A stretch of 64,000 bases of DNA from Deltaproteobacteria bacterium (GTDB taxonomy: Bacteria; Myxococcota; Myxococcia; Myxococcales; 40CM-4-68-19). The stretch is taken from NCBI GenBank assembly GCA_025358085.1, contig JANYKT010000159.1:88935-152934 (forward strand). The letters are read 5' to 3'. Positions 51,151-63,705 of the stretch are shown in pieces. A program made the position numbers and the translations under genes. The notes under the pieces are model-generated. The model was not told where the DNA came from and did no database searches. It saw only the letters and a program-made list of their open reading frames with translations. Positions within the stretch are counted from its first letter, which is position 1, and each line of letters begins with the position of its first letter.

Positions 51151-52130
51151 TATTTTCCTCCGCCCGAAGCTCCGGGGGCCGCGGTTCCGCCCGCTCCGGT
51201 CACGATTGCGATGCTGGCGCTGGCGCCGATGCGGTTCGCTCCCGCCTCAATCATCTTCTGCGCGTCTTGCGTGGTCCGCACGCCACCGGAAGCCTTGACG
51301 CCGACGTCGTCGCCGACCACCGAGCGCATCAGCGCGATGTCTTCAGCCGTGGCGCCGCCCTGCCCGAAGCCGGTGCTGGTCTTGACGAACGCCGCGCCGG
51401 CGGCTTTCGCCAGCGCGCAGCCGATGACTTTCTCGTCGCGCGTCAGCCCGCCCGTCTCGAGGATGACCTTGACCGGCCGCGGCCGCGCCGCGTCGACCAC
51501 CGAGCGGATGTCGCACTGGACCAGGCGGTAGTCGTGCGACTTGAGCGCGCCGATGTTGATCACCATGTCGATCTCGGCGGCGCCATTGCGGACTGCCTCG
51601 CGGGTCTCGAAGACCTTGGCCGTGGTGGTCCCGGCGCCCAGCGGAAAGCCGACCACCGCGATGGGCTTCACGCTGGAACCATCGAGCAGCCGCTTCGCCA
51701 GCGCGATGTTCGACGAGTTCAGGCAGACGGTGGCAAAGCCCCACTTGCGGGCCTCGTCGCAGACTTTGATGATGTCGTCGCGGGTGGCGTCGGGCTTGAG
51801 CATTGTGTGATCGATATAGCCCGCGATATCCCGGGAAGTGCGAATGGCGAGCGGCGTCAGGCGCGCCGTGCCGACCTTGAACATCTCGCGGGCGCCACAC
51901 GTCGAGCGGTCCTCGCAGGGCTCGCAGCCGTCGCGGTTGCATTCCTTGGGAATCTCATCTCGAGGCGGCGGACCGCGCGGAGCCTCGACCTGGGGTGCGG
52001 GCCACGCCGGCTGCGCCTCTGGTCGCACCGGCTGCGCGCCATTCTTGCCCCAGGCGCCGCCACTCTCGGCGCGAAGCCGCGCAAGCGCCTTGTCCGCGAT
52101 CATCGCTGCCAGATCGTCGAGCTCCGCCAA
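51147..52130 (-). CDS. deoC: deoxyribose-phosphate aldolase with ~100-aa N-terminal extension
   Basis: IDHTMLKPDATRDDI, FVKTSTGFG, GVKASGGVRT catalytic motifs; extension has amphipathic helix, Pro/Gly linker and CX4CX2CX5C. Confidence 0.93.
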   Translation of the reverse strand: MAELDDLAAMIADKALARLRAESGGAWGKNGAQPVRPEAQPAWPAPQVEAPRGPPPRDEIPKECNRDGCEPCEDRSTCGAREMFKVGTARLTPLAIRTSRDIAGYIDHTMLKPDATRDDIIKVCDEARKWGFATVCLNSSNIALAKRLLDGSSVKPIAVVGFPLGAGTTTAKVFETREAVRNGAAEIDMVINIGALKSHDYRLVQCDIRSVVDAARPRPVKVILETGGLTRDEKVIGCALAKAAGAAFVKTSTGFGQGGATAEDIALMRSVVGDDVGVKASGGVRTTQDAQKMIEAGANRIGASASIAIVTGAGGTAAPGASGGGKY

Positions 52131-52340
52131 AAGGCCTCCCTCCGCGGCTGCTCGCGGGCGCGCGGTTGTAGGGCGCCGCGCGAAGAGCTGTCAATCCGTT
52201 GTAGAAGGCCGAGTATGCCCCGCCGCCCGGCGCTGCGTTCCCCGGCCCGTTCCCGCGTCCGAGTTCATCTCCTGGGCGCTGCACCGGAAACCCTCACTTC
52301 GGCGAAGGCTTCCAGGTTCCTCGTTCCGCCGCTTTGCCCG

Positions 52341-53192
52341 CTACCACGCCACCAGGGGGGGAAGGCTCATGAAGATGGCTTCGATGTTGCCGCCCGTCTT
52401 GAGCCCGAAGAGCGTGCCGCGGTCATGGACGAGATTGAACTCGACATAACGGCCGCGCCATTTGAGCTGTTGCGCGCGATCCTCGTCCGAAAAGACCTGG
52501 CCCCGCCGCTTCTCGACCAATGGAGCATACGCAGGCAGGAATGCATCGCCGATCGCCCGCACGAAGGGCCAGTGCGCGCGGCCGCTCAGGTAATCGAAGA
52601 AGATGCCGCCGACGCCGCGCTCGCTCTTGCGGTGCTGGATATAGAAATACTCGCGCGCCCACTGCGACAGGCGCGGATAAGCGCGCGGGTCGTGGCTATC
52701 ACAAGCATCTCGCAAGACTTGATGGAAGTGCGCCGTATCCTCGTCATAGGGGCGGCAGGGCGTCAGGTCGGTCCCGCCACCGAACCATTCCAGCTCCCCG
52801 ACCTGCAGATAACGCACATTCAAATGGACCACAGGCACGTAGGGATTGCGGGGGTGCAGCACGAGCGAGACGCCAGTGGCGAAGAATGGCTTTCCCGCCA
52901 GGTCTTCGGCGCGCGGCAGCCGGACACCCAGCGCCTCGTCCTCTGGCGCGAGTACTTTTGCACCCTCGGAAGGGACAAAGGGATATCGCTCGCCCGCGAC
53001 CGCCGAGAAGTTGCAGCCACCCTTCTCGAAGAGTTCTCCGCGAAGCTCCGACATCTCTCCGCCGCCGCCGCCGGGCCGCTCCCAGGTCGTCCGCCGGAAA
53101 CGCGTGCCCCCTTCCAGCTCCTCGAGGCGCGCGACGATCCGATCGCGCAAGCCGCGAAAGTGCTCCTGCACCTCTGCTCGAAAGTCCGTCAT
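52341..53192 (-). CDS. hemF: oxygen-dependent coproporphyrinogen III oxidase
   Basis: EWFGGGTDLTP, RGVGGIFFDYL, YVEFNLVHDRGTLFGLKTGG. Confidence 0.95.
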   Translation of the reverse strand: MTDFRAEVQEHFRGLRDRIVARLEELEGGTRFRRTTWERPGGGGGEMSELRGELFEKGGCNFSAVAGERYPFVPSEGAKVLAPEDEALGVRLPRAEDLAGKPFFATGVSLVLHPRNPYVPVVHLNVRYLQVGELEWFGGGTDLTPCRPYDEDTAHFHQVLRDACDSHDPRAYPRLSQWAREYFYIQHRKSERGVGGIFFDYLSGRAHWPFVRAIGDAFLPAYAPLVEKRRGQVFSDEDRAQQLKWRGRYVEFNLVHDRGTLFGLKTGGNIEAIFMSLPPLVAW

Positions 53193-53210
53193 CGCCGGCG
53201 CTGACCAGCG

Positions 53211-53879
53211 TCAGGACTTGACGGCGCCCACCGCTGCCGAGACTTCTGCCGCGAAGTCCTTCTGCTCCTTCTTGAGGCCCTCGCCCAGCGCGTAGCGGAC
53301 GAAGCGGCGGACCTGCATGTTCTCGCCAATGAGAGCGATCACCGAGTTGACCTCTTCCTGCACCGAGCGCTTGCCCTCGGGGTCTTTGAAGAAGGCCATC
53401 TCGAGGAGGCAGTTCTCCTTGTAGAATTTCTCGATCTTGCCGGGCAGGATCTTCTCCAGCATCGCTTCTGGCTTGCCCTGCTCGAGCAGCTGCGCACGGT
53501 GAATGCTCTTCTCCTTCTCCAGCTCGGCCGGCGGAACATCTTCGCGGCGCAGATACACCGGATTCATCGCCGCGATGTGCATGGCGACGTCCTTGACCAG
53601 CTGCTGGAACTTCTCGTTGCGAGCGGTGAAGTCGGTCTCGCAGTTGATCTCCACCAGGACGCCAATCTTGCCGCCCATGTGGATATAGCTGCCGACGATG
53701 CCCTCGGTAGCGGAACGACCGGCCTTCTTGCCCGCGGATGCGAGACCCTTTTCGCGCAGCCAGGTGCCGGCCTTCTCGACGTCGCCGCCGTTCTCAACCA
53801 GCGCCTTCTTGCAATCCATCATTCCCGCGCCCGACTTCTCGCGGAGTTCCTTCACCAATGCGCTCGTCACTTCCGCCAT
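53211..53879 (-). CDS. tsf: elongation factor Ts
   Basis: VKELREKSGAGMMDCKKALVENGGDVEKA; VEINCETDFTARN; start MAEVTSALV. Confidence 0.96.
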   Translation of the reverse strand: MAEVTSALVKELREKSGAGMMDCKKALVENGGDVEKAGTWLREKGLASAGKKAGRSATEGIVGSYIHMGGKIGVLVEINCETDFTARNEKFQQLVKDVAMHIAAMNPVYLRREDVPPAELEKEKSIHRAQLLEQGKPEAMLEKILPGKIEKFYKENCLLEMAFFKDPEGKRSVQEEVNSVIALIGENMQVRRFVRYALGEGLKKEQKDFAAEVSAAVGAVKS

Positions 53880-53924
53880 GTGCCGCTCCTGTTTCGATTC
53901 GATAATAAATTGGTAACAAATGCG

Positions 53925-53950
53925 AAAGCGCGCCCAGCAACGGCGCGCTC
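53925..53950 (-). terminator. Hairpin between rpsB and tsf, possible attenuator/terminator
   Basis: AGCGCGCC/GGCGCGCT inverted repeat (53927-53934 with 53942-53949), followed on the minus strand by a T-rich stretch. Confidence 0.4.
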
Positions 53951-53985
53951 CCGGAGTACCGAAACTTTGCCGAGCAAGTGAAAAC

Positions 53986-55068
53986 CTACTCCGCGGGCTT
54001 CTCGCCAGCTTCCGGCGCGGCGGCTTCCGTCGCGGCAGCTTCCGGCGCTTCGCCGCCCAGCGTCGGCTTGCGCTCGACAATGGGTCCGGGGCCAGACTCG
54101 CTGGCCGACATCTCGGGGCGCGGGGCGCGCACGCCGCTGGTACCGCCGCCCATGCGTCCACCACGGCCACCCGGGCCGCTGCGTCCACCGCGGCCGCCGT
54201 CACGACGGCCTGGACGGCGCTCGGAAGCAGCGTCGCGATCTTCGCCGCCGTTGTCCTCCGACATCTGGGCGCCGCCTTCACTGACATGCGCCTGGTAGCG
54301 CGAGCGGCCTTCGATGGCCGCGTCGGAGATCTTGCCGCAGAAGAGCCGGATGGAGCGGATGGCGTCGTCGTTGCCCGGGATCACATAATCGATGCCTTCG
54401 GGATCGCAGTTGGTGTCTACCAGGCCGACGATCGGGATGCCGAGGCGCGTGGCCTCATGAATCGCGATGTGCTCCTTCTTCGGATCGATGACGAAGAGGC
54501 AGCCCGGCAGGCGGGTCATATCCTGGATGCCGCCCAGGTTCTTCTTCAGCTTGTCCATCTCGTTGGTGAGGATGGCGACTTCCTTCTTGGGCAGCTTCTC
54601 GAAGGTGCCGTCGGTCGACATCTTCTCCAGCGCCTTGAGGCGGTCGATGCCCGTCTTGATGGTCTTGAAGTTGGTCAGCGTGCCACCGAGCCACCGGTTC
54701 GTGACGTGGAACTGGCCCGAGCGCGTGGCCTCCTCGATGACCGCGTCCTGTGCCTGCTTCTTGGTGCCAACGAAGAGCACCGAGGCGCCGCGCGAGCACA
54801 CGTCGGAGACGAACTTGAACGCCTCGCGCGCGAGCCGAACGGTCTTCTGCAGGTCGACGATGTAGATGCCGTTGCGGGCACCGAAGATGAACGGCTTCAT
54901 CTTCGGGTTCCAGCGCTTGGTCTGGTGACCGAAGTGCACGCCGGCCTCGAGCAGCTGGCGCATGGTGATGCCCTGTGCGGGGGCCATGGCGGCCTTCATC
55001 TCGGGCGCCACCGGAGGGGGCATGATTTCTGCTGCCGAGGGAGCTTCTACCTGGACGTTCTCTGACAT
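53986..55068 (-). CDS. rpsB: 30S ribosomal protein S2 with N- and C-terminal extensions
   Basis: [41 protein letters not shown]; 360 aa with Gly/Arg-rich then Ala/Glu/Pro-rich C-terminus. Confidence 0.95.
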   Translation of the reverse strand: MSENVQVEAPSAAEIMPPPVAPEMKAAMAPAQGITMRQLLEAGVHFGHQTKRWNPKMKPFIFGARNGIYIVDLQKTVRLAREAFKFVSDVCSRGASVLFVGTKKQAQDAVIEEATRSGQFHVTNRWLGGTLTNFKTIKTGIDRLKALEKMSTDGTFEKLPKKEVAILTNEMDKLKKNLGGIQDMTRLPGCLFVIDPKKEHIAIHEATRLGIPIVGLVDTNCDPEGIDYVIPGNDDAIRSIRLFCGKISDAAIEGRSRYQAHVSEGGAQMSEDNGGEDRDAASERRPGRRDGGRGGRSGPGGRGGRMGGGTSGVRAPRPEMSASESGPGPIVERKPTLGGEAPEAAATEAAAPEAGEKPAE

Positions 55069-55253
55069 TGTTTTTCTCCTCCACCCCCGTCGGCGGACGA
55101 CAGGCCCCGGGGATTTCCGGGGAACCCTGCCTCCTCAGGAGGTGTGCGTGATTGGACTGCTGGACCTTCGATGGAGTTGCCCGTCAAAGGGAGCGGCGGT
55201 CTAGCAGAAACGGGGGCGGGGCGCAAACCAGCGCCGCCCAGGCGGTCGCGGCA

Positions 55254-56494
55254 GTGAGAAGCGTCAGCCCTCGAGCGCTTGCAGCTCGTCCGCGCGAGCT
55301 ATCGTCCAGTCGGCCAGCGGCACGGGCTCTACTCGCTTTGCACGACGAATGCGTGGACCTGCGCGCGCTGCCGGGCTGGACGCTGCAGGAGCGACGCTTC
55401 GCGGGACACCAGCTGCGCACGGCGTTGAATCCCCACTCGGCGCTGCTGGTCCTCTCGCGCGCCAAGCTTACGTACGCGCTGCGTCACATAGACCTTGCCT
55501 TCCGCGGCCCCGTAGTCGGCGGACCGATGGCGTCGGCTTATGCGCATTTCCACAAGCCGTTCACACTCTGGCGCTGCTCCGACGATCTTCGCTATCACTC
55601 GGTCGTCCATCTCGACGATTGGCTGGGCGGCCAATCGCAGCCCGACCGCGCGGCTTTTACCGCGGTGCTCGCCTCCGGAAATGGGCGGCAGGACCTGCCC
55701 GCGGTCGTCGCGTCGCTCGAGCGCATCCCCTATATCCGGGAGATCCTGCTCTGGAATAACGGCGGGGCGCGGCTGCCCGCGCTGCCCGGCGTGACTGTCT
55801 TTGATGCGCCGCGCGACTTCCGCAGCCTTCCCCGCTTTTGCCTGGGTCCTCTCGCGCGCCACGAGAACCTATGGTTCCAGGATGCCGACCTTCTGCTCGA
55901 GCCCGCGCAGTTCGAGCAATTGGTCGGCGAATACCGCCAGGACCGCGGGCACATTTATGGCTGCCGCGGCCGCAACCTGCGCGACGGCAGCTATATCCCC
56001 GAGGACGCTTATGGCGACGTCGACGTGGTGCTAGGCCAGAGCATGATGTTCCACCGCAGCCTGCTTCCGCGCGCGTTCGCGGCGCTGGGTGAGCTGCCGC
56101 CCGACGAGGTCGAGGACGATATCTCCTTCAGCCTGGCGGTCCCGCGCAAGCACCGCGCCATCGACATCGGGACGCCGCAGGGGAAGTCTGAAGATCCGGA
56201 GCTCATGCCGGAGCAAGTCGCACGGCGGCAGGCGGCGGTGGAGCGGGCGCTTGCGCAGGCAGCGAAGGTGTCGCCCGAGGCCGAGCGCATCGCGGCTCTT
56301 GAAATGGCGCAGTCGAGCGCGCTCACGCAGCTCCGTTCCGCGGAGGCAGAACTCGGCCGGCTCCGTATCGCCGAGGCGAGCCTGCGCGCCTGTCACGACC
56401 AGCTGCGGACTTCGCTGGCCGTGCGCGCCTTCGAACAGCTGAAGAGCGCCCCACTGCTCTATGGGGGGTACCTTCTGCTGAAGCGCCTCTCGCG

Positions 56495-56498
<4 letters not shown>
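55254..56498 (+). CDS. glycosyltransferase-like protein (GT-A/exostosin-like) with coiled-coil C-terminus
   Basis: [28 protein letters not shown] (DxD), [12 protein letters not shown] start at 55254 tentative. Confidence 0.65.
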
Positions 56499-59470
<2,972 letters not shown>

Positions 59471-59499
59471 GAGGGACCCTCAATCATGAATTGAACTTG

Positions 59500-59545
59500 A
59501 ATGGATTAAAAAAGAAAGAGACGGCGCCGCGACGATCAGGCGCGG
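59500..59545 (-). terminator. Possible terminator upstream of secA
   Basis: Minus strand GCGCC...GGCGC hairpin followed by TCTCTTTCTTTTTT. Confidence 0.4.
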
Positions 59546-59841
59546 GGCGGGGCCTGGCTGGGCGCGGGGCTGGATGGCGCGCTCCAGGGCGCGGGCGCAT
59601 CGGGAGCGGCGGCGCGAATGAATGACCGGACTGCTACGCGCTGCCGCGCGCTGGCCTTCTCGCCCGTGCCCGCGCGAGCCCTCGACCGGGCGAGACTGGC
59701 GACGAATTCGCACGCCACCGGAACCGGCGCGTGCCGCGACGCGAGCTGCGCGCAAGCGAGCGCTCCCGCTGGCGCCAAGGCCATCAGGACTGCCGCGCTC
59801 ACAGCTACGATCCATCCGCGCAAACGTGCTCCCTGGTCCAT
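59536..59841 (-). CDS. small exported hypothetical protein
   Basis: 101 aa; signal-like WIVAVSAAVLMALAPAGALA; no family recognised. Confidence 0.45.
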   Translation of the reverse strand: MDQGARLRGWIVAVSAAVLMALAPAGALACAQLASRHAPVPVACEFVASLARSRARAGTGEKASARQRVAVRSFIRAAAPDAPAPWSAPSSPAPSQAPPRA

Positions 59842-59911
59842 TGCGCCTATGCTTGACAGACAGACAGGGTAAGGGCGGGCCGGGCCTTGTCAAGCACAGA
59901 GGCCGCGGCGC

Positions 59912-60922
59912 CTACTCTTCGAGGATGAACTTGCGCGGGTTGTCGGCCACGCCATTGACGCGAACTTCGTAGTGCAAATGCGGCCCGGTCGAGCGCCCCG
60001 AATTGCCGACCGCCGCCACCAGCTGGCCGCGCCGGACCTTTTCGCCGACTTTCACGTCGATGCGGCTGAGGTGGCCGTAGCGAGTCTTGAGGCCATAGCC
60101 GTGGTCCAGCACCAGCACGTGGCCGTAGCCGCCCTCGATGCCGTTGAAGACCACGGTCGCGTCGGCAGGGGCGCGAACCGGCGTCCCCACCCCCGCGGCG
60201 ACGTCGAGCCCCTCGTGCATGACCTTCTCGCCGGTGATCGGATCGAGCCGGACCGAAAAGTCGCTCGTGACCCAGCCGCGCACCGGCCAGATGGACGGCG
60301 CGCTGGCGAGCAGCGCCTGCTGGTCCTCGAAGTAGCTCTTGAGGGAGCGCGCTTCCTGCTCTTGCACCTTCACCTTCTTGTCGAGATCGTCGAGCGACTT
60401 GAGCAGGTCGCCTTCGACCTCGGGCGCGACGCTTGCGCGCTTGATGTCTCCGTCGGCGACCATGCGGCCTTCGCCTGGGACCTTGCTGATCCCCACCGCG
60501 CCCACGCCGGACTGCACCTGCTCGGGCGCGGGTCCACCGCCGACGAATTGTGGCGGTCGCGCCGAGGCGGTGAATGCCTCGGGCTTGTCCACGCTCAGCG
60601 CGCGGTCAGGGTCGTTCAGCGCCGTGATGTGGCGCAAATTGGAGTTGAGCCGCTTGACGCGGTCGAGCTCGTCATTGATGTGCGCGAACTTTTTCTCGGC
60701 TTCGTTCCAGCGGTTCTGCAGCTCGAGATTCTCGGCGCGGATGAGACCGTTCTCGGCCACCTTGCCGACCACCGAAAAGTAGTGAGCCATCATCCCGACA
60801 AAGCCGAGCATGACCACCGAGGCGCAGATCGCGACCCGCACCAGGACGCGGTGCTCGACGCGGATCTTCTTCACCTTGGCGTCGCGATCCGGGACGAGGA
60901 GGATCGTGTACGATTTGTCCAA
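59912..60922 (-). CDS. M23 family metallopeptidase with N-terminal TM and coiled coil
   Basis: HEGLDVAAGVGTPVRAPADATV, GPHLHYEVRVNG; TTG start with GGAGGAA upstream. Confidence 0.92.
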   Translation of the reverse strand: MDKSYTILLVPDRDAKVKKIRVEHRVLVRVAICASVVMLGFVGMMAHYFSVVGKVAENGLIRAENLELQNRWNEAEKKFAHINDELDRVKRLNSNLRHITALNDPDRALSVDKPEAFTASARPPQFVGGGPAPEQVQSGVGAVGISKVPGEGRMVADGDIKRASVAPEVEGDLLKSLDDLDKKVKVQEQEARSLKSYFEDQQALLASAPSIWPVRGWVTSDFSVRLDPITGEKVMHEGLDVAAGVGTPVRAPADATVVFNGIEGGYGHVLVLDHGYGLKTRYGHLSRIDVKVGEKVRRGQLVAAVGNSGRSTGPHLHYEVRVNGVADNPRKFILEE

Positions 60923-61126
60923 GGGTGCTTCCTCCAGAGCGTGCCGACGTGGCCGCTCTCTCCTCAACCGACCGCCCGGCGCCACGCTTCCCGCATTCAA
61001 TGCGATCCGCGGGCCAACGAGTCAATTTAGCTTGCTGCATCCGCCTGCACTGAGCGCGGGCAAGCGAGCGTCAATTATCGGAACAGTGGGCGGCGCGTCA
61101 ATGCCGCAAGGTGGGTAGCGGAGTGC

Positions 61127-61930
61127 CTATTCGGTGCGCTGGACTGCCACGACTGTAATGTTGTCATCACCTCCGCGATCGTTGGCAAGCTCGATCAGCT
61201 TGGCTGGAACGTCGTCCAGATCGTTCAGCAGCAGATGATCGCGAATCTCGTCGTTGGCGATGAGGTTTGCGAGCCCGTCCGAGCAGAGCAAAAACTTGTC
61301 CCCCGCTTTGGTCTCGACGCCGAGCACGTCGACCAGCACGTCCTCCTCGAAGCCCACCGAGCGGGTGATGATGTTTTTCAGCCGGCTGTGTTTCGCTTCT
61401 TCTTCCGACAGCAGACCGGCGCGGACCTGCTCGTTGACCAGCGAATGGTCCTCGCTGAGCTGGTGCACCTGGCCCTCGCGCACCAGGTAAGCGCGGCTGT
61501 CCCCGACATGGCCGATGATGGCCTTGTCGTCGCGGATGAGCAGCGAGATGCAGGTGGTGCCCATGCCTGCCAGCTCCGGATTGGCGCGGCTGGTGTGAAA
61601 GACGGCCGCGCAGGCGCCTTCGACCGCCTCGCGCAGCACCGCCGCGAGCGGGGACTCGGCGAGCGGCGCGGTGGAGCCCAGCGGGTCGTCGGGCCGCAGC
61701 CGGGCCCCGAGCAGTTCGCGCTCGATGGTCTGGACCGCGAGCCGGCTGGCCGTCTCGCCGCCGGCGTGGCCGCCCATGCCGTCACAGACCACGTAGAGTC
61801 CGAGGTCCTCATTGACGAGGAAGCTGTCCTCGTTGTGCTCACGCTTGAGGCCCACGTCGGTGCGGGCAGCGCTGCGATATCTGGCCAAGCGGGCGTCTCC
61901 TGGGAGAAGTGACTCCAGAGGTGGCTCCAT
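61127..61930 (-). CDS. PP2C-type Ser/Thr protein phosphatase
   Basis: RTDVGLKREHNEDSF, VVCDGMGGHAGGE, LLCSDGLANL, DRGGDDNITVV. Confidence 0.93.
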   Translation of the reverse strand: MEPPLESLLPGDARLARYRSAARTDVGLKREHNEDSFLVNEDLGLYVVCDGMGGHAGGETASRLAVQTIERELLGARLRPDDPLGSTAPLAESPLAAVLREAVEGACAAVFHTSRANPELAGMGTTCISLLIRDDKAIIGHVGDSRAYLVREGQVHQLSEDHSLVNEQVRAGLLSEEEAKHSRLKNIITRSVGFEEDVLVDVLGVETKAGDKFLLCSDGLANLIANDEIRDHLLLNDLDDVPAKLIELANDRGGDDNITVVAVQRTE

Positions 61931-61941
61931 TCTCTATACCG

Positions 61942-63654
61942 TTATACCGCCTTCCGGCTCTTGCGAGGCTCAGCCGCTGCCTGCGCCAGCAGCTCGCGCG
62001 CGTGCTCGAGCGCTACCGGTGTGTCTTTTCCAGAGAGCAGCCGCGCCAGCTCGCGCACCCGCGCGTCGCCGTCCACCGGCGCCACGCGGCTGTGAGTGCG
62101 GCCCTTCGCGATCTCCTTTTCGACAACTTGATGCCGCACGGCGAACACCGCGATTTGCGGCAGGTGCGTGATGCAGATGACCTGCCGCCGCCGCGCCACC
62201 GCCAAAAGCGCGCGTCCCACCGAGTCCGCGGTGCCGCCGCCGATCCCTGAGTCCACCTCGTCGAAGAGGTAGCTATCGACCGGGTCAGTCTCGACGAGGA
62301 CGCGCTTGACCGCCAACAGCACTCGGGAGAGTTCGCCGCCCGAGGCGATGCGAGCGAGCGGCCGCAGCTCTTCGCCGGGGTTCGGCGAGAGCAGGAGCTC
62401 GGCCGTCTCGAGCCCGCGGACGCCGAGCACGACGCCGGCCGCGCTCACTCCTTCTGTGCAGCCGGAGAATCGCACCGAGAGCTGGCTCTTCATTCCCAGC
62501 GACGACAGCTCGCCGGCGACTGCTTTGGAGAACCCCGCCGCCGCCGCGCGCCGCTTGTCGGAGAGGGTCCGCGCCAGCACCGCCGCCTCGGCAAACAGCC
62601 TGGCCACCGCGGCCGCCGCGCCCGCGAGCTCCTGGTCGTGATTCTCCAGCGACAACAGTTCCGCCCGCATCACCTCCGCCCGCACAACCGCCGCCGCGAG
62701 GGACCCCCCGTGCTTGCGCGCGAGCTTGCGCAACAGCTCGAGCCGCTCGTCGATGTCTTCCAGCCGCTGCGGATCTCCGCCGGTGCGCGAGAAGTATTTC
62801 GACAGGGTCCGCGCCGCCTCGTCCAGCTCGGCCGCGGCTCCCCGCACCGCGAGCGCGACCGGCATCAAAGACGGGTCGATTGCGCCCAGCTCTTCCAGCC
62901 GGCGCGCCGCCCGCGCCGCCGAGATGGATGCGGCGCCGTCCTCTGTCGAGAGCAGTCCTTCCGCCTCCAGCGCCCCGGCCCTGAGCTTCTCGGCTGCCAA
63001 AAGCACGCGCCGCTCCTGCGCCAGCTTCTCGTCTTCGCCGGGCTGGGCCTGCGCTTTGTCCAACTCGTCCAGCTGGAAGCGCAGCCACTCCACGCGCTCG
63101 CTGCGGGCGCTCTCGTCCGAGTCGAGCCGCGCCCGGGCCCGCTCCGATTCGGCCAGCGCGGCATAGGCGCGCTCGTACGCCGCGCGCAGAAGCAGGAGCG
63201 CCGCGTGCGCGTCGAGGAGATCCAGATGCAGCGAGGCGTCGAGCAGTCCCACGTGTTCGTGCTGCCCGGAGATGTCGAGCAGGCCGCGCGTGGCCTGCTG
63301 CAGCTGGGCCGCGGTCGCGAGCGCGCCGTTGACCCAGGCGCGGCTGCGACCCTCGCGCTGGACGGTGCGCCGCACCAGGAGTTCTTCTCCTGCGGCCGGC
63401 AACCCCAGCGAGGCCAAAAGCGCGTCCCGGCCGGCGGTGTCGCGCGGGCGGAAGAGGGCCTGCACCTCCGCCTCTTCCGCCCCGGTTCGCACCGAGTCAG
63501 CCTGGGCGCGGCCACCCAGCACCAGGTGCAGCGCATCGACCAGGATACTCTTGCCCGCCCCCGTCTCGCCGGTGAGGACGTTGAGACCCGCGGCGAAGTG
63601 CACCTCGAGCTCGGCGATGATTGCAAAAGAATTGATCTTCAACAGCTCCAGCAT
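61942..63654 (-). CDS. recN: DNA repair protein RecN
   Basis: MLELLKINSFAIIAELEVHFAAGLNVLTGETGAGKSILVDAL; SGGELSRVLLAVK; DEVDSGIGG. Confidence 0.96.
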   Translation of the reverse strand: MLELLKINSFAIIAELEVHFAAGLNVLTGETGAGKSILVDALHLVLGGRAQADSVRTGAEEAEVQALFRPRDTAGRDALLASLGLPAAGEELLVRRTVQREGRSRAWVNGALATAAQLQQATRGLLDISGQHEHVGLLDASLHLDLLDAHAALLLLRAAYERAYAALAESERARARLDSDESARSERVEWLRFQLDELDKAQAQPGEDEKLAQERRVLLAAEKLRAGALEAEGLLSTEDGAASISAARAARRLEELGAIDPSLMPVALAVRGAAAELDEAARTLSKYFSRTGGDPQRLEDIDERLELLRKLARKHGGSLAAAVVRAEVMRAELLSLENHDQELAGAAAAVARLFAEAAVLARTLSDKRRAAAAGFSKAVAGELSSLGMKSQLSVRFSGCTEGVSAAGVVLGVRGLETAELLLSPNPGEELRPLARIASGGELSRVLLAVKRVLVETDPVDSYLFDEVDSGIGGGTADSVGRALLAVARRRQVICITHLPQIAVFAVRHQVVEKEIAKGRTHSRVAPVDGDARVRELARLLSGKDTPVALEHARELLAQAAAEPRKSRKAV

Positions 63655-63705
63655 GGCGGGGGACACTAACAGACGGGTCTGACATGAAGGCGATAGAGTG
63701 CGCGC

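Noticed and set aside
55069-55200. Structured rpsB leader (CCCCGG...CCGGGG inverted repeat and CCTCC/GGAGG)
   Set aside because: Inverted repeats are expected by chance at this GC content; no match to a known S2 leader could be established by eye.
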